Assembly (NCBI RefSeq): GCF_037948395.1
Contig: NZ_CP149940.1
Coordinates: forward strand, 5,146,001-5,210,000
Length of the DNA stretch: 64,000 bases
Direction of reading: 5' to 3'
DNA from: Serratia nevei
GTDB taxonomy: Bacteria; Pseudomonadota; Gammaproteobacteria; Enterobacterales; Enterobacteriaceae
Shown: piece after piece, positions 32,017 through 44,152 of the stretch
Layout of the letters: every line of letters begins with the position of its first letter
Position numbering within the stretch: position 1 is the first letter of the stretch
Notes under the pieces: generated by a model
Told to the model about the DNA's origin: nothing
Database searches by the model: none
Seen by the model: the letters and a program-made list of their open reading frames with translations, nothing else
Translations under genes and position numbers: made by a program

Positions 32017-33237
32017 TTATTTATTCTTTTTCTCGTTCAACGCGCGGATGCGTGAAGACAGAGAGAACAGGCGAATAAAGCCGCCCGCGTGGCTGTGATC
32101 GTAAACTTCGTCTTCGCCGAAGGTGGCGAACTCTTCGGAGTACAGGCTGTTGGCCGATTTCTTCTGGGTCGCCGTCACCTGGCCTTTGTACAGCTGCAGC
32201 ACGACTTCGCCGTTCACCTCTTCCGCCAGCGCTTCGGCAGAAGCCTGCAGCGAGCGGCGCAGCGGCGCGAACCAGCGGCCGTCGTACACCACATAGGACA
32301 TCTCCAGGCCCAGCTGCTCGCGCCATTTGAAGCTGTCGCGATCCAACACCAGCTGTTCGACGGCGCGCAGCGCCGCCACCATGATGGTGCCTCCCGGGGT
32401 TTCATAGCAGCCGCGGGATTTGATGCCCACCAGGCGGTTTTCCACGATGTCGATACGGCCGACGCCGTGCTTGGCACCCAGCGCGTTCAGGGTTTCCAGG
32501 CACTGGTAAGGCGACAGCGCTTTACCGTTAACCGCCACAACGCGGCCTTTCTCAACGGTAACGGTCACCTGCTCAGGCTGATCCGGCGCTTCCTGCGGAT
32601 CGACGGTCCATACCCAGCAATCTTTGTTCGGCGCATTCCACGGGCTTTCCAGCACGCCGCCTTCGGTGGAGATGTGCCAGGCGTTCTCATCGCGGCTGTA
32701 GATTTTTTCCAGCGACGCGGTGGTCGGAATGTTGCGCTCTTTCAGGTAATCCAACAGCGCTTCACGGGAACGCAGGTTCCACTCACGCCACGGCGCCACC
32801 ACTTTCAGCTGCGGCGCCAGCGCGGTGTAGGTGGTCTCGAAACGCACCTGGTCATTGCCTTTGCCGGTCGCACCGTGGCACAGCGCGTCGGCGCCCACTT
32901 TCAACGCCAGCTCGACCTGCGCCTTGGCGATGATCGGCCGCGCCATCGACGTGCCCAGCAGGTAGCTGCCTTCGTACAGGGCGCCGGTCTGCAGCACCGG
33001 ATAAACGTAATCGCGGATAAATTCTTCACGCAGATCCACCACGTGACATTCAGAGGCACCGGACTGCAGGGCTTTTTGCTCCACGCCTTCCAGATCGCTG
33101 CGCTCCTGACCGATGTCCGCCACGAACGCCACCACTTCACAGCCGCCGTAGTTCTCTTTCAGCCATGGAATGATGGCCGAGGTATCCAGGCCGCCGGAGT
33201 ACGCCAGAACGATTTTTTTGATGCCTTGGTTTTGCAT
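32017..33237 (-). CDS. argG: Argininosuccinate synthase (short, type 1 form)
   Basis: ATP-dependent ligation of citrulline and aspartate. It has 406 residues with the P-loop-like [11 protein letters not shown] at 12-22 and the GCYETPGGT block near 278. The length and N terminus belong to the short type 1 subfamily common in bacteria and eukaryotes, whereas E. coli K-12 has a 447-residue type 2 enzyme at a distant locus. It lies between argB and argH, so all of argCBGH is one unit here, consistent with Serratia/Yersinia-type arg clusters. Lys-rich tail (LNEKKNK). Confidence 0.97.
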   Translation of the reverse strand: MQNQGIKKIVLAYSGGLDTSAIIPWLKENYGGCEVVAFVADIGQERSDLEGVEQKALQSGASECHVVDLREEFIRDYVYPVLQTGALYEGSYLLGTSMARPIIAKAQVELALKVGADALCHGATGKGNDQVRFETTYTALAPQLKVVAPWREWNLRSREALLDYLKERNIPTTASLEKIYSRDENAWHISTEGGVLESPWNAPNKDCWVWTVDPQEAPDQPEQVTVTVEKGRVVAVNGKALSPYQCLETLNALGAKHGVGRIDIVENRLVGIKSRGCYETPGGTIMVAALRAVEQLVLDRDSFKWREQLGLEMSYVVYDGRWFAPLRRSLQASAEALAEEVNGEVVLQLYKGQVTATQKKSANSLYSEEFATFGEDEVYDHSHAGGFIRLFSLSSRIRALNEKKNK

Positions 33238-33262
33238 GATCTATTCCTTTCTAATTCTAAAA

Positions 33263-34036
33263 TTAAGCGAGGATCCGGGTGCCAATCGACACGCCGTTAA
33301 ACAAAGCAGGAAGCTGATCGGCATGGCGCCAGCTGGCGATATCCACCGGGCGGCCGAGGGTGCGGGCCGCGTCGAGCGCCGCATTCACCTTCACCACCAT
33401 ACCATCGGTGATGATGCCTTGCGCGATCAGTTGTTCCGCTTTTTGCGCCGTCATTTCCGCAATGCGTTGCCCCTTGCCGTCGAGGATGCCGCTGACGTCC
33501 GACAGCAGGATCAGATCCGCCCCCAGCGTCGCCGCCAGCGCCGTCGCCGCCTGATCGGCGTTCACGTTCATTAACTGCCCTTCGGCGGTGATGCCGATGG
33601 AGCTGACCACCGGCAGGTAGCCGGCGCTCAGCAGGGTATTGAGCAGCGCGGGCGAACCGGGCTGCGCGTTGCCGACGTGGCCCAATGCCGGATCGAGCGG
33701 GGTCACGACCGCGCTGCCGCCATCCGCCAGGCTCAGGCCGACGGCGTTGATTTGGTGTTTAATCGCCCACGCCAGCAGCGTTTTGTTGGCGGTGCCGGCC
33801 AGCGCGCCGGTGATGATGTCGATCTGATCGGCCGGCGTGACCCGCAGGCCGTTCTTTTTCACCACCGGCAAAGAGAGCTGCTTCATCAGTTCGTCCACCA
33901 CGCAGCCGCCGCCGTGCACGATCACCAGCGGGCGCTGATGCTGCTGCCGGTAACTGTCCAGCGCGGTAAACAGGCGCTCCAGCGCTTCTTCACTGTCTAA
34001 TAACACGCCACCTAACTTGATAATTAACGGGTTCAT
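33263..34036 (-). CDS. argB: Acetylglutamate kinase
   Basis: Phosphorylates N-acetylglutamate, second step of arginine synthesis. It has 257 residues of the amino acid kinase fold, with IIKLGG at 5-10 and the substrate loop HGGG at 41-44. It lacks the N-terminal helix of the arginine-inhibited hexameric enzymes, so like E. coli it should be a dimer without arginine feedback. It lies 20 bases after argC and 25 before argG. Confidence 0.97.
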   Translation of the reverse strand: MNPLIIKLGGVLLDSEEALERLFTALDSYRQQHQRPLVIVHGGGCVVDELMKQLSLPVVKKNGLRVTPADQIDIITGALAGTANKTLLAWAIKHQINAVGLSLADGGSAVVTPLDPALGHVGNAQPGSPALLNTLLSAGYLPVVSSIGITAEGQLMNVNADQAATALAATLGADLILLSDVSGILDGKGQRIAEMTAQKAEQLIAQGIITDGMVVKVNAALDAARTLGRPVDIASWRHADQLPALFNGVSIGTRILA

Positions 34037-34056
34037 TGCTGTTTACTCACGCTGGT

Positions 34057-35061
34057 TTAAAGGAGTGACTGGGTTTCCGGGAAGCCGAAACGGATATTCA
34101 GGCATTGCACCGCCTGCGCCGCCGCGCCTTTCAGCAGGTTGTCTTCCACCGCTACGGCGATCAGATGCTCGCCCTGCACCGCAAAACCGATGTCGCAGAA
34201 CGGCAACCCCACCACCGCTTTCAGCGCCGGCACGCCCTGGTCGTATAACCGCACCAGCGGCTTGTCGTCATAGGCGGCATGATAGGCGGCCGCGACGTCC
34301 TGCGCGGTCACGCCGGCCTTCAGGCGGCAGGTGATGGTTTCAAGGATACCGCGCGGGAAGTTGCCCAGGTGCGGCGTAAAGATAACCGGCACGCCCAGGT
34401 GCGCGGCGATCTCCGGCTGGTGCCGATGAGTGAAAATACCGTACGGCTGCAGGCTCACTTCGCAGAAGCTGGTGGTCATGCTGGCCTTACGACCGGCGCC
34501 GCTGACGCCGCTGGTGGCGTTGATCACCGGCCACTGGTCGAGGTTCAGCAGCTGCTTCTCGATCAACGGCTTCAGCGCCAGCTGCGCCGCCGTCGGGTAA
34601 CAGCCCGGCACGGCAATCAGCTGCGCCTGTTTAATCTTGTCGCTCTGCCACTCCGCCAGGCCGTACACCGCCTGCTCCAGCAGGGCGCCATGCTGATGTT
34701 CGAAACCGTAGTACTGGCTATAAAAACCGGCGTCCTGCACGCGGAAGGCGCCCGACAGATCGAACACCACGCAGCCCGCCGCCAGGAAAGCCGGTGCGAT
34801 ATCGTGGCTGACTTCATGGGCGGTGGCGAGGAACACCACGTCGATGCCCTGTGCCGCCTTGGCAACGTCGGTCAACGGCTGCAGCGGCAGATCGACGATG
34901 CCTTTCAACTGGGGATGGAGATCGGAAAGCAACTTTCCTGCATCTGCACTTTGCGCTGAAACCGCTAAAGCGGTTATGTTCATGTGTGGGTGGCGATTCA
35001 GGTAAGCCGTGAGCTCCGCTCCGGCGTAACCGCTGGCACCAACGATCAGCGTATTCAACAT
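34057..35061 (-). CDS. argC: N-acetyl-gamma-glutamyl-phosphate reductase
   Basis: NADPH-dependent reduction of acetylglutamyl phosphate, third step of arginine synthesis. It has 334 residues; NADP-binding GASGYAG at 8-14 and catalytic Cys154 in [11 protein letters not shown]. The start [14 protein letters not shown] matches E. coli; a Met four codons upstream is not conserved. It is the first gene of argCBGH, divergent from argE over about 210 bases with ARG boxes. Confidence 0.97.
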   Translation of the reverse strand: MLNTLIVGASGYAGAELTAYLNRHPHMNITALAVSAQSADAGKLLSDLHPQLKGIVDLPLQPLTDVAKAAQGIDVVFLATAHEVSHDIAPAFLAAGCVVFDLSGAFRVQDAGFYSQYYGFEHQHGALLEQAVYGLAEWQSDKIKQAQLIAVPGCYPTAAQLALKPLIEKQLLNLDQWPVINATSGVSGAGRKASMTTSFCEVSLQPYGIFTHRHQPEIAAHLGVPVIFTPHLGNFPRGILETITCRLKAGVTAQDVAAAYHAAYDDKPLVRLYDQGVPALKAVVGLPFCDIGFAVQGEHLIAVAVEDNLLKGAAAQAVQCLNIRFGFPETQSLL

Positions 35062-35271
35062 GTGGCCTTTCACCTTCTAAACTGACGTGCGGTCGCTTGC
35101 GACCCAGGTAACAGGGCTAGCCAGCGTTGTTGCGCCGTTCACCCACGGAGCCAGGCGTTGATGCTTTTATAAACATCCGGGTATCGGGTTCCCTTACGCT
35201 TCGGCTTACTGTATTTTTATTCAAAATAAATGCATGAATATTGATACTATCCTAACCAAAGGCTGTCAACA
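35062..35271. promoter_or_regulatory. argE-argCBGH divergent operator with ArgR boxes
   Basis: Two ARG boxes stand near argE: TGTATTTTTATTCA (35210-35223) and TGAATATTGATACT (35235-35248), against the consensus TGAATwwwwATTCA. The segment TGCATGAATATTGATACTATC is essentially the same as in the E. coli argECBH bipolar operator. Arginine-bound ArgR hexamers should repress both directions. The left part of the region (35065-35200) is GC-rich and holds the argC leader. Confidence 0.85.
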
Positions 35272-36423
35272 GTGAAGATGAAATTACCTCCATTTATTGA
35301 GCTGTACCGGGCGTTGATCGCAACGAAGTCGATCAGCGCCACCGATGCCGGCCTCGATCAGAGCAATGAGGCGTTAATCAACTTGCTGGCCGGATGGTTT
35401 GCCGACCTGGGCTTTCGCGTCGACGTACAGCCGGTGCCGGAATCGCGCCACAAATTCAACCTGCTGGCCAGCATCGGCGAAGGCAGCGGCGGCCTGCTGC
35501 TGGCCGGCCATACCGATACGGTGCCTTACGACGAAGGCCGCTGGACGCGCGATCCGTTCACCCTGACCGAGCACGACAACAAGCTCTACGGCCTGGGCAC
35601 CGCCGACATGAAAGGCTTCTTCGCCTTTATTCTGGATGCGGTGCGCGACATCGACGCGAGCAAACTGACCAAGCCGCTGTACATTCTGGCTACCGCAGAT
35701 GAAGAAACGACGATGGCCGGCGCACGTTATTTCGCCGCCTCCACCGCCATTCGGCCGGATTTCGCCATCATCGGCGAACCAACCTCGCTGCAGCCGGTGC
35801 GCGCACACAAGGGCCACATGGCCAACGCCATTCGCATCGTCGGCCAGTCCGGCCACTCCAGCGATCCGGCGCGCGGCGTCAACGCCATCGATCTGATGCA
35901 CGAATCCATCGGCCACCTGATGGAGCTGCGCAAAACCCTGCAGGAGCGCTACAACAATCCGGCGTTCGCCGTGCCTTATCCCACCATGAACTTCGGCCAT
36001 ATCAGCGGCGGCGACGCGGCCAACCGCATCTGCGCCTGCTGTGAGCTGCACCTGGATATCCGCCCGTTGCCCGGCATGACGCTCGACAACATCAACGAGC
36101 TGATGCATCAGGCATTGGAGCCGGTGAGCCAACGCTGGCCGGGCCGCCTGACCATCGAAGAGCTGCACGCGTCGGTGCCGGGTTACGAATGCCCGACCGA
36201 CCACCGCATGGTGGCGGTGATCGAGGAACTACTGGGCACCCGTACACAGGTGGTCAACTACTGCACCGAAGCGCCGTTCGTGCAGCAGGTCTGCCCGACG
36301 TTGGTGCTCGGCCCCGGCTCCATCGATCAGGCCCACCAGCCGGACGAATACATCGACACCGCGTTTATCGAACCGACGCGCAAACTGTTGGGCCAGCTGG
36401 TCAATCACTTTTGCCGGCAATAA
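35272..36423 (+). CDS. argE: Acetylornithine deacetylase
   Basis: Zinc metallohydrolase of the M20 family that removes acetate from N-acetylornithine. It has 383 residues; metal ligands are His80 and Asp112 ([19 protein letters not shown]) with Glu144/Glu145 in DEETTMAG, and AHQPDEYI near the C terminus provides the last His. I use the GTG at 35272 because it gives [10 protein letters not shown], aligning with MKNKLPPFIE of E. coli; an ATG two codons later is possible. It is divergent from argC under the shared ARG boxes. Confidence 0.96.
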   Translation: MKMKLPPFIELYRALIATKSISATDAGLDQSNEALINLLAGWFADLGFRVDVQPVPESRHKFNLLASIGEGSGGLLLAGHTDTVPYDEGRWTRDPFTLTEHDNKLYGLGTADMKGFFAFILDAVRDIDASKLTKPLYILATADEETTMAGARYFAASTAIRPDFAIIGEPTSLQPVRAHKGHMANAIRIVGQSGHSSDPARGVNAIDLMHESIGHLMELRKTLQERYNNPAFAVPYPTMNFGHISGGDAANRICACCELHLDIRPLPGMTLDNINELMHQALEPVSQRWPGRLTIEELHASVPGYECPTDHRMVAVIEELLGTRTQVVNYCTEAPFVQQVCPTLVLGPGSIDQAHQPDEYIDTAFIEPTRKLLGQLVNHFCRQ

Positions 36424-36681
36424 ACCCGACATTTAACAGGGGAAATGCTTTATGCTTTCCCCTACCTCAAAATAAGTATAAAGCGGCGAAATAAGCCACG
36501 CTGATAACCGACGCGCCGTAATTAAATTTCAGAAAATGCGCCGATTTTGATGTTTTTTTGCTAAAAATAGTGTCAATTGACGATTGGACAGGAACGCGAT
36601 GTGATCAGGCAGGCGGTCTGCGCCTGACGCGTGAAATTTATTTACAAGATAAAAATCATACAGAACTGGGTCAGGGGTTAT
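36424..36681. other. argE-ppc intergenic region
   Basis: It holds a stem AGGGGAAA (36438-36445) / TTTCCCCT (36456-36463) just after argE that may act as a weak terminator without a U-run, then an A/T-rich stretch likely to contain the ppc promoter (36530-36590, e.g. TTGACGATTGGACAGG). No small gene is supported. Confidence 0.45.
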
Positions 36682-39318
36682 ATGAACGAACAATATTCGG
36701 CAATGCGCAGTAATGTCAGTATGCTCGGCAAATTGCTCGGCGATACCATCAAAGAAGCGCTGGGCGAGCATATTCTCGATCGCGTTGAGACCATCCGTAA
36801 GCTTTCCAAATCTTCACGCGCCGGCAACGAAGCGCATCGCCAGGAGTTGCTCTCCACCCTGCAGAACCTGTCCAACGACGAGCTGCTGCCGGTGGCGCGC
36901 GCCTTCAGCCAGTTCCTCAACCTGACCAACGTCGCCGAGCAGTACCACAGCATTTCGCCCAACGGCGAAGCCGCCAGCAACCCGGAAGCGCTGGCGCAGC
37001 TGTTCAGCCGCCTCAAAGACAAAAAGCTCAGCGACAAAGAGCTGCAGCACGCGGTGTCGCAACTCTCCATCGAGCTGGTGCTGACGGCACACCCGACGGA
37101 GATCACCCGCCGCACCCTGATCCACAAGCTGGTGGAGGTGAACACCTGCCTCAGCCAGCTCGATCACAACGATCTGGCCGACTACGAGCGCAACAAGATC
37201 ATGCGCCGTCTGCGCCAGCTGGTGGCCCAGTCGTGGCACACCGATGAAATTCGCAAACATCGCCCCTCCCCGATCGACGAAGCCAAATGGGGCTTCGCGG
37301 TGGTAGAAAACAGCCTGTGGGAAGGCGTGCCGGCGTTCCTGCGCGAGTTCAACGAGCAGTTGGAAAACTCCATCAATTACAGCCTGCCGGCGGAAGCGGT
37401 GCCGGTGCGCTTCACCTCCTGGATGGGCGGCGACCGCGACGGCAACCCGAACGTGACCGCCGAAATCACCCGCCATGTGCTGCTGCTCAGCCGCTGGAAA
37501 GCCTGCGACCTGTTCACCCGCGATATCCAGGTGTTGGTCTCCGAGCTGTCGATGACCGAATGCACCCCGGAGCTGCGCGCCCGCGCCGGCGGTGACGAGG
37601 TGCAGGAACCGTACCGCGAAATCATGAAGCAGCTGCGCAGCCAGCTGATGAGCTCCCAGGCTTATCTGGAAGGCCGCCTGAAGGGCGAGCGCGTGCTGAA
37701 GCCGCATGACCTGCTGGTGAACAACGAGCAGCTGTGGGAGCCGCTGTATGCCTGCTACCAGTCGCTGCAGGCCTGCGGCATGGGCATCATCGCCAACGGT
37801 CAGCTGCTGGATACCCTGCGCCGCGTGCGCTGCTTCGGCGTGCCGCTGGTGCGCATCGACGTGCGCCAGGAAAGCACTCGCCATACCGAAGCCATCGCCG
37901 AGCTGACCCGTTATCTGGGGCTGGGCGACTATGAAAGCTGGTCGGAAGCCGATAAACAGGCGTTCCTGATCCGCGAACTGAACTCCAAGCGCCCGCTGGT
38001 GCCGCTGAAGTGGCAACCGAGCGCCGACACGCAGGAAGTGCTGGAAACCTGCCAGGTGATCGCCGAAGCGCCGCAGGGCTCGATCGCCGCCTACGTGATT
38101 TCGATGGCGCGCACGCCTTCCGACGTGCTGGCAGTGCACCTGCTGCTGAAAGAGGCCGGCTGCCCGTTCGCGCTGCCGGTCGCCCCGCTGTTCGAAACCC
38201 TCGACGATCTGAACAACGCCGACGACGTGATGACCCAGCTGCTGAACATCGACTGGTATCGCGGCTTTATTCAGGGCAAACAGATGGTGATGATCGGCTA
38301 CTCTGACTCGGCGAAAGACGCCGGCGTGATGGCGGCTTCCTGGGCGCAGTACCGCGCGCAGGACGCACTGATCAAAACCTGTGAAAAGGCCGGCGTGGCG
38401 CTGACGCTGTTCCATGGGCGCGGCGGCTCCATCGGCCGCGGCGGCGCACCGGCGCATGCGGCGCTGCTGTCGCAGCCGCCGGGCAGCCTGAAGGGCGGCC
38501 TGCGCGTCACCGAACAGGGCGAGATGATCCGCTTCAAATTCGGTCTGCCGGAAGTCACCATCAGCAGCCTGGCGCTGTATGCCGGCGCGATCCTCGAGGC
38601 GAACCTGCTACCGCCGCCGGAACCAAAGAAAGAATGGCGGGCGTTGATGGACGATCTGTCCGAGACCTCCTGCCGAATGTATCGCGGCTACGTGCGTGAA
38701 AACCCGGACTTCGTGCCTTACTTCCGCGCGGCCACGCCGGAGCTGGAGCTGGGTAAACTGCCGCTGGGCTCACGCCCGGCCAAACGCAAGCCGAACGGCG
38801 GCGTGGAAAGCCTGCGCGCCATTCCGTGGATCTTCGCCTGGACGCAGAACCGCCTGATGCTGCCGGCCTGGCTCGGCGCCGGTGCCGGATTGCAGGAAGC
38901 GGTGAAAGCCGGCAAGCAGGCGGAGCTGGAGGCGATGTGTCGCGACTGGCCGTTCTTCTCCACCCGCATCGCCATGCTGGAAATGGTGTTCGCCAAAGCC
39001 GACCTGTGGCTGGCGGAATACTACGATCAGCGCCTGGTGGATAAATCGCTGTGGCCGCTGGGCCAACAGCTGCGCGATCAGCTGGAAAGCGACATCAAGG
39101 TGGTGCTGACCATCGCCAACGATGCGCACCTGATGGAAGACCTGCCGTGGATCGCCGAATCCATCGCGCTGCGCAACGTTTATACCGACCCACTGAACGT
39201 CTTGCAGGCCGAGCTGCTGCATCGTTCGCGTCAGCAGGAGCAGCCGGACGCCCGCGTCGAGCAGGCGCTGATGGTCACCATCGCCGGCGTCGCCGCCGGG
39301 ATGCGCAACACCGGCTAG
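36682..39318 (+). CDS. ppc: Phosphoenolpyruvate carboxylase
   Basis: Anaplerotic enzyme that carboxylates PEP with bicarbonate to oxaloacetate, feeding aspartate, and so arginine and methionine made by neighbouring genes. It has 878 residues (E. coli 883). Catalytic His137 lies in [12 protein letters not shown]; further conserved blocks are [27 protein letters not shown] and the C-terminal MRNTG that is required for activity. The start is [15 protein letters not shown] at 36682; the frame is open 17 codons upstream but that part is not conserved. A good terminator follows. Confidence 0.98.
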   Translation: MNEQYSAMRSNVSMLGKLLGDTIKEALGEHILDRVETIRKLSKSSRAGNEAHRQELLSTLQNLSNDELLPVARAFSQFLNLTNVAEQYHSISPNGEAASNPEALAQLFSRLKDKKLSDKELQHAVSQLSIELVLTAHPTEITRRTLIHKLVEVNTCLSQLDHNDLADYERNKIMRRLRQLVAQSWHTDEIRKHRPSPIDEAKWGFAVVENSLWEGVPAFLREFNEQLENSINYSLPAEAVPVRFTSWMGGDRDGNPNVTAEITRHVLLLSRWKACDLFTRDIQVLVSELSMTECTPELRARAGGDEVQEPYREIMKQLRSQLMSSQAYLEGRLKGERVLKPHDLLVNNEQLWEPLYACYQSLQACGMGIIANGQLLDTLRRVRCFGVPLVRIDVRQESTRHTEAIAELTRYLGLGDYESWSEADKQAFLIRELNSKRPLVPLKWQPSADTQEVLETCQVIAEAPQGSIAAYVISMARTPSDVLAVHLLLKEAGCPFALPVAPLFETLDDLNNADDVMTQLLNIDWYRGFIQGKQMVMIGYSDSAKDAGVMAASWAQYRAQDALIKTCEKAGVALTLFHGRGGSIGRGGAPAHAALLSQPPGSLKGGLRVTEQGEMIRFKFGLPEVTISSLALYAGAILEANLLPPPEPKKEWRALMDDLSETSCRMYRGYVRENPDFVPYFRAATPELELGKLPLGSRPAKRKPNGGVESLRAIPWIFAWTQNRLMLPAWLGAGAGLQEAVKAGKQAELEAMCRDWPFFSTRIAMLEMVFAKADLWLAEYYDQRLVDKSLWPLGQQLRDQLESDIKVVLTIANDAHLMEDLPWIAESIALRNVYTDPLNVLQAELLHRSRQQEQPDARVEQALMVTIAGVAAGMRNTG

Positions 39319-39330
39319 TGAGCCTAATCG

Positions 39331-39358
39331 CGGCCCCGTTTATCGGGGCCGTTTTTTT
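39331..39358 (+). terminator. ppc terminator
   Basis: CGGCCCCG (39331-39338) pairs with CGGGGCCG (39344-39351) around TTTAT, followed by TTTTTTT. Confidence 0.92.
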
Positions 39359-39376
39359 ATGTCTTGTCTTGCCCAC

Positions 39377-39412
39377 AAAAAAAGGGCGCCGCGGTAAAGC
39401 GACGCCCTTTTT
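39377..39412. terminator. metF terminator
   Basis: AAAGGGCG (39381-39388) pairs with CGCCCTTT (39403-39410). A-run at 39377-39380 provides the U-run for metF on the minus strand; TTT on the right gives weaker function on the plus strand. Confidence 0.8.
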
Positions 39413-39428
39413 CAATGGAACAAGCCTG

Positions 39429-40346
<918 letters not shown>

Positions 40347-40370
40347 TCACTGTTTTTATTTCATTTTTAT

Positions 40371-40394
40371 GAGCGTCTATACGTTTAGACGTCT
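40371..40394 (-). promoter_or_regulatory. MET boxes of metF
   Basis: Three adjacent 8-base units: GAGCGTCT, ATACGTTT and a perfect AGACGTCT (40387-40394). The consensus is AGACGTCT. MetJ with S-adenosylmethionine binds such tandem repeats cooperatively and represses metF. The units lie 46-69 bases upstream of the metF start. Confidence 0.85.
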
Positions 40395-40553
40395 AGATAG
40401 AAAATGCCGCATGTTGGCTAAAGAGTCAACAGGAAAATGAGGGGAATAAGATGATTAATCTTCACCCGCTCAACGAGGGAATTTCATGACGGCGGCAGGG
40501 ATAAGTATGGCAGGAAAAGCAAAGGGGCGCGGTGAACCCGCGCCCGCAGAGAA

Positions 40554-42989
40554 TTAAAGCAGCTGTGCCAACCGGTTAAGGTCTGACTGGATCGCGCCGG
40601 CGGTCACGTCGCGGCCGGCGCCCGGCCCGCGGATCACCAGCGGATTATCGCGATACCAGCGGCTTTCGATGGCGAACACGTTGTCGCACGGCAGCAGCGA
40701 GGCCAGCGGATGCTCAGGACGCACCGCCTCCACGCCGACCCGCGCCTTGCCGTTGGCATCGAAACGCGCCACGTGACGCAACACCAGGCCCATTTCGCTG
40801 GCGGCCTCAAAGCGCTGCTGCATCTGCTGGTTCAGCGCCTCGCCGTTCTCGAAGAACTGATCGACGGAGCCCAGCTCGCAGCCCGCCGGCACCAGCGACT
40901 CGACCCGCACCTGGTTCGGTTCGATGTCGTAGCCCGCTTCGCGCGCCAGGATCACCAGCTTGCGCATCACGTCCTGACCGGAGAGATCGACCCGCGGATC
41001 CGGTTCGGTCAGCCCCTGCTGCCAGGCCTGATCCACCAGTTCGGTAAACGGCACCGTGCCGTCATACTGCAAGAACAGCCAGGAAAGCGTGCCGGAGAAG
41101 ATGCCGCTGATCGCCAAAATGCTGTCGCCGCTGTCGCGCAGATCGCGCACCGTATGGTTGACCGGCAGCCCGGCGCCGACGGTGGCGTTATACAGCCAGT
41201 GGCGGCCGGTTTTGGCGAAGGCGTCGCGAATTTGGCGATAGGTATCGCTGCACGAGGCACCCGCCAGCTTGTTGGCGCTGATCACGTGGAAACCGTAGCT
41301 GGCGAAATCCAGATACTGTCCGGCCAGCTCTTCGCTGGCGGTCACGTCGAGCACCACCAGATCGTCGAACGGGTGCGCGCGCATCCACAGGAACAGCGAC
41401 TCTTCGTCGAGTTCCTGCGCCTCGTCCTCAAAGAACGCCAATGCACGGCTGGCGTCCAGCCCGTCGTAGTTCAGCAGGCTGCGGCGGCTGTCCACCACCC
41501 CCGCCAGGATAAATTCGAAACCGCTGCGCGCGGAGATATTGGTCTGCTCACGGGCGAACAGCTCCAGCCAGCGCGACCCGATGTTGCCCTTGCCGAACAG
41601 CACCAGACCGATGCGCTTCTCGGCGCGGAACAGGCTTTGGTGCAGCCCCTGAATCAGCAGCGCGGTCGGCCCCTGGCGCAATACCGCCACCAGGCTGATG
41701 CCATCTTCGGCCTGCCAGATAAACTCGACCGGCTGATCTTTCAGTTGCTGATAGAAACGGTGGCTGTGCAGCGGGTTCTTGCATACCCCGGCGCCGACCA
41801 TCGCCACCAGCGCCAACCCTTCGCGCAGGTGCAGTTCACCCGGCAGCGCCGAGGCCTGCAGGGTCGCCAGCGCGCTGTTGACCACCTCGGAGGTGTAGCA
41901 CAGCTGTATCCGATTGCGGTCAGGATGGATGCCCACCGCCAGCGGTTTGATCTGTGCGCGCTTGAGCACCAGATCCAACTCTTTCTGCGCCAATTTGAAG
42001 TCGTGCTGAGCGGCGACGTGCAGCTCAATCAGACACACGTCATCGTGGCTGGTGACAATCTTGGCGCCAGTGCCGGACGCCAATACGCGCTCGATGCGTG
42101 TCGAGCCCTGCTCCGGCTGGTAGCTGCAGCGCAGCTGAAGATCGATATCGCTGCCGGAGACCGGCTGCAGGGTGCGGGTATGCAGCACCGGCGCCGCCAG
42201 GCGCGCCAGCTCGCTGGCTTCGTCCAGGCGCAGCAGCGGCAGCAGGCAGGCGTCTTTCACCTTGCGCGGGTCGGCGCTGTAAACCCCGGCCACGTCGCTC
42301 CAGATGGTGACGCGCGCCGCGCCGGCCAACGCGCCGACCTGAGTGGCAGAGTAGTCGCTGCCGTTGCGCCCCAACAGCACGGTTTCCCCGGCGTCGTTGC
42401 GCGAAATGAAGCCGGTCACCACCAGGCGCTTGCCCGGATGTTGGGCCAACAATTGTTGCAACAGCGGATAAGAACGGCCTTCATCCACCTGCGGCTGCGC
42501 GGCGCGCTCGGCGCGCAGGAAATCACGCGCATCCAGCCAGGCCGCCTGCATATCCAGGTGGTTGAGCACCGCCGCCATCAGGCGCGCCGACCAGATCTCG
42601 CCGTGCCCGACCACTTCGGCATAGCACACCTCGTCGACTTTGCCGTCCAGCAGCACCGCCAGACGTTCCAGATCCTGAATGAACTCGGCGATCAGCGGCT
42701 CTGCGCTTTCCGGCGGCAGCAGGCCGCCGATAAGATCGCTATGATAACGACGCAACGTCTGCTGCACCTGGTGCGCAGACAGGCGATCGCTCTGGCTGAG
42801 CTTCAGCCAGTTGATCAACTGGTTGGTGGTACTGCCGGCGGCCGATACCACCATCATGTCGCCCGGCTGGCTGTATTCCGCCATAATCCCGGCCACACGC
42901 AGATAACACTTCACATCCGCCAGACTGCTGCCGCCAAACTTGTGCAGTTGACGCCCGCTCACCGGCCCTGCTACAGCAATTGCATTCAT
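40554..42989 (-). CDS. metL: Bifunctional aspartokinase II / homoserine dehydrogenase II
   Basis: Catalyses the first and third steps from aspartate to homoserine. 811 residues: aspartokinase (about 1-290, HKFGGSSLAD near 16, GFISRNDAGETVLLGRNGSDYSA near 205), a degenerate central regulatory region (about 300-455) and homoserine dehydrogenase (about 460-811, nucleotide motif GLVLFGKGNIGSRW). The isozyme II is not feedback inhibited but is repressed by MetJ. It follows metB after 2 bases, so the two are one operon. Confidence 0.98.
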   Translation of the reverse strand: MNAIAVAGPVSGRQLHKFGGSSLADVKCYLRVAGIMAEYSQPGDMMVVSAAGSTTNQLINWLKLSQSDRLSAHQVQQTLRRYHSDLIGGLLPPESAEPLIAEFIQDLERLAVLLDGKVDEVCYAEVVGHGEIWSARLMAAVLNHLDMQAAWLDARDFLRAERAAQPQVDEGRSYPLLQQLLAQHPGKRLVVTGFISRNDAGETVLLGRNGSDYSATQVGALAGAARVTIWSDVAGVYSADPRKVKDACLLPLLRLDEASELARLAAPVLHTRTLQPVSGSDIDLQLRCSYQPEQGSTRIERVLASGTGAKIVTSHDDVCLIELHVAAQHDFKLAQKELDLVLKRAQIKPLAVGIHPDRNRIQLCYTSEVVNSALATLQASALPGELHLREGLALVAMVGAGVCKNPLHSHRFYQQLKDQPVEFIWQAEDGISLVAVLRQGPTALLIQGLHQSLFRAEKRIGLVLFGKGNIGSRWLELFAREQTNISARSGFEFILAGVVDSRRSLLNYDGLDASRALAFFEDEAQELDEESLFLWMRAHPFDDLVVLDVTASEELAGQYLDFASYGFHVISANKLAGASCSDTYRQIRDAFAKTGRHWLYNATVGAGLPVNHTVRDLRDSGDSILAISGIFSGTLSWLFLQYDGTVPFTELVDQAWQQGLTEPDPRVDLSGQDVMRKLVILAREAGYDIEPNQVRVESLVPAGCELGSVDQFFENGEALNQQMQQRFEAASEMGLVLRHVARFDANGKARVGVEAVRPEHPLASLLPCDNVFAIESRWYRDNPLVIRGPGAGRDVTAGAIQSDLNRLAQLL

Positions 42990-42991
42990 GC

Positions 42992-44152
42992 TTACCTCGT
43001 TGCCGCCGCCTGGAAAGCGCGTTCCAGATCGGCAATCAAATCTTCACTGTCTTCAATACCCACGGAAATGCGCAGCAGGCTCTCGGAGATGCCGGCCGCT
43101 GCCCGCGCCTCCGCCGCCATGCCGGCGTGGGTCATGGTCGCTGCATGCGAGATCAGGCTTTCTACGCCGCCCAGCGATTCTGCCAGAGTAAACAGCTCAA
43201 GGGCAGAGAGAAAACGGCGCAGCACCGCTTCATCGCCGTCCAGTTCAAAACTCAGCATCGCGCCGAAGCCACGCTGCTGCCGGCGGGCGATCTCATGCCC
43301 CGGGTTTTCCGGCAGGGAAGGATGATACAGCTTTTTCACCAGCGGTTGCTGCTGTAAATAGCCGACAATCGCTTCGGCGTTTTGCTGCGCCGCCTTGATG
43401 CGCGGCGACAGCGTGCGCATGCCGCGCAGCAGCAGATAGCTGTCGAACGCGCCGCCGGTCACGCCGATATTGTTCGCCCACCAGGCCAATTCGACCGCCA
43501 GCTCGGGATCTTTGGCAATCACCGCGCCGGCCACCACGTCCGAATGCCCGTTCAGGTATTTGGTGCAAGAATGGACCACCAGATCGGCACCGAGTTCGAT
43601 CGGCTGTTGCAGGGCCGGGCTGAGGAAGGTGTTGTCCACCACCGTCAACGCGCCCGCCGCGTGTGCGGCGGCGCAGATCGCCGCGATGTCCACCACCCGC
43701 AGCAGCGGATTGCTGGGGCTTTCAATCAGCACCAGCTTCGGCTTTTGCGCCAGCGCCTGCTGCAGGGCTTCTTCATTACCCTGATCGACGAACAGCACGC
43801 GATAGGCGCCGCGCTTGCTCAGGCTGTCGAACAACCGATAGCTGCCGCCGTAGCAGTCGTGCGGCGCCACCAGCAGATCGCCCGGCTTCAGCAGCACGGT
43901 GGTCACCAGATGGATCGCCGACATCCCGCTGCCGGTCATCACCGCGCCGGCGCCGCCTTCCAGCTCCGCCAACGCGCGTTGCACCACGTCGCGCGTCGGG
44001 TTGCCGCGGCGCGAGTAATCATGGGCTCGGGGTTGGTTGAAGTCGGTAAAGTTATAGGTGCTGGACAGATGAATCGGCGGGACAACGCAGCCATACTGTT
44101 CGTCGTCGTTCAGGCCGCTGCGTACGGCAATCGTGGCTGGTTTACGCGTCAT
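42992..44152 (-). CDS. metB: Cystathionine gamma-synthase
   Basis: PLP enzyme that joins cysteine and O-succinylhomoserine to form cystathionine. It has 386 residues; the PLP lysine is Lys198 in HSCTKYLNGHSD and the PLP ring stacks on the Tyr of DYSRRGNPTRD. It is the first gene of metBL, divergent from metJ, with four MET boxes between. Confidence 0.98.
   Translation of the reverse strand: MTRKPATIAVRSGLNDDEQYGCVVPPIHLSSTYNFTDFNQPRAHDYSRRGNPTRDVVQRALAELEGGAGAVMTGSGMSAIHLVTTVLLKPGDLLVAPHDCYGGSYRLFDSLSKRGAYRVLFVDQGNEEALQQALAQKPKLVLIESPSNPLLRVVDIAAICAAAHAAGALTVVDNTFLSPALQQPIELGADLVVHSCTKYLNGHSDVVAGAVIAKDPELAVELAWWANNIGVTGGAFDSYLLLRGMRTLSPRIKAAQQNAEAIVGYLQQQPLVKKLYHPSLPENPGHEIARRQQRGFGAMLSFELDGDEAVLRRFLSALELFTLAESLGGVESLISHAATMTHAGMAAEARAAAGISESLLRISVGIEDSEDLIADLERAFQAAATR

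Noticed and set aside
36814..38457. 547-codon minus-strand frame opposite ppc
   Set aside because: Antisense shadow of ppc caused by codon bias; no ribosome binding site and no recognisable domain.
40710..43325. Very long plus-strand open frame (871 codons) opposite metL and metB
   Set aside because: GC-rich genes with strong third-position GC leave antisense frames open; the product is Gln/His/Arg-rich and resembles nothing, while metL and metB on the other strand are clear.
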